Made by a program: the position numbers and the translations under genes. From Pedobacter cryotolerans (GTDB lineage: Bacteria; Bacteroidota; Bacteroidia; Sphingobacteriales; Sphingobacteriaceae), in NCBI RefSeq assembly GCF_005116475.1, contig NZ_SWBO01000002.1, positions 267,258 to 331,257 of the forward strand: 64,000 nucleotides of DNA. Reading direction: 5' to 3'. This document shows positions 63,908 to 64,000 of the stretch, one piece after another; the first letter of the stretch is position 1; the number at the start of each line of letters is the position of its first letter. The notes beneath the pieces were generated by a model. That model was not told the DNA's origin. It saw only the letters and a list, made by a program, of their open reading frames with translations, and did no database searches.

Positions 63908-64000
63908 AATATTGTATTTTTATTTTAGCAGTGTGTATTTCGATTTAAAAATTGAATATTTGTAGGCGATTTGCCTATACACAAGAATAAGAATAAATAT

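Overview
The window looks like a chromosomal segment of a low-GC member of the Bacteroidota, most likely Sphingobacteriaceae (Pedobacter-like). I infer this from the AT-rich codon use, the absence of Shine-Dalgarno sequences, promoters of the Bacteroidetes type (TTTG about 20 nt before TAnnTTTG), the DUF3857 proteins, the futalosine menaquinone genes and the ligase-associated repair operon. No database search was possible. I saw no rRNA, tRNA, CRISPR array, prophage or complete insertion sequence.

Layout. 1-5.5 kb: end of an enoyl-CoA hydratase gene, a secreted protein, an LTA-synthase-like sulfatase and a DPP-IV peptidase. 5.6-7.3 kb: a SatD-like/DUF3307 pair read leftward, with three near-identical palindromes before its start. 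7.4-13.5 kb: the four-gene ligase-associated DNA repair set (MBL exonuclease, ATP-dependent ligase, Lhr-like helicase, PdeM nuclease); a 133-bp tandem duplication carrying eight copies of one palindrome sits before pdeM. 13.5-29.6 kb: housekeeping and peripheral metabolism (B12-binding radical SAM protein, BaiN-like flavoprotein, purK-purE, AlgH, PdxH, 3-hydroxyacyl-CoA dehydrogenase, RuvB, a GNAT-nitrilase fusion, QueG, M1 peptidase, a DnaQ-like exonuclease). 29.8-37.7 kb: two DUF3857/transglutaminase-like proteins, a TlpA-like thioredoxin, an NlpC/P60 lipoprotein and MutS. 37.8-40.2 kb: a Fic protein fused to a 2H-phosphoesterase-like domain, with two palindromic operators over its promoter, divergent from a Lys-rich protein. 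40.3-43 kb: mqnA, a histidine phosphatase and mqnE. 43.6-51 kb: a sulfur amino acid block with a trans-sulfuration enzyme, cysM-cysE, then a SAM riboswitch followed by a 45-codon Cys/Met-rich ORF and metY-metX-hom. 51.5-59.7 kb: an E2 acyltransferase, CinA, an LptD-like barrel, two tandem amidases and an MlaD protein. 60-64 kb: RNase Z, a STAS protein, purC, a small unknown protein and PhoH.

How the parts work together. Metabolically the clearest unit is 43.6-51 kb, which can make cysteine (CysE, CysM), homoserine (Hom), O-acetylhomoserine (MetX) and homocysteine (MetY, and possibly the trans-sulfuration enzyme), with SAM sensing at its head. The repair operon should act on DNA breaks. The 54-60 kb genes serve the envelope.

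The most interesting signals lie between genes: the Cys/Met-rich ORF behind the SAM riboswitch; palindromic operator arrays beside SatD, Fic and PdeM; five copies of a composite inverted-repeat element, several holding a GTCA-headed hairpin of about 21 nt; and a C-rich repeat that supplies stop or start-proximal codons to purK, purE and mutS.
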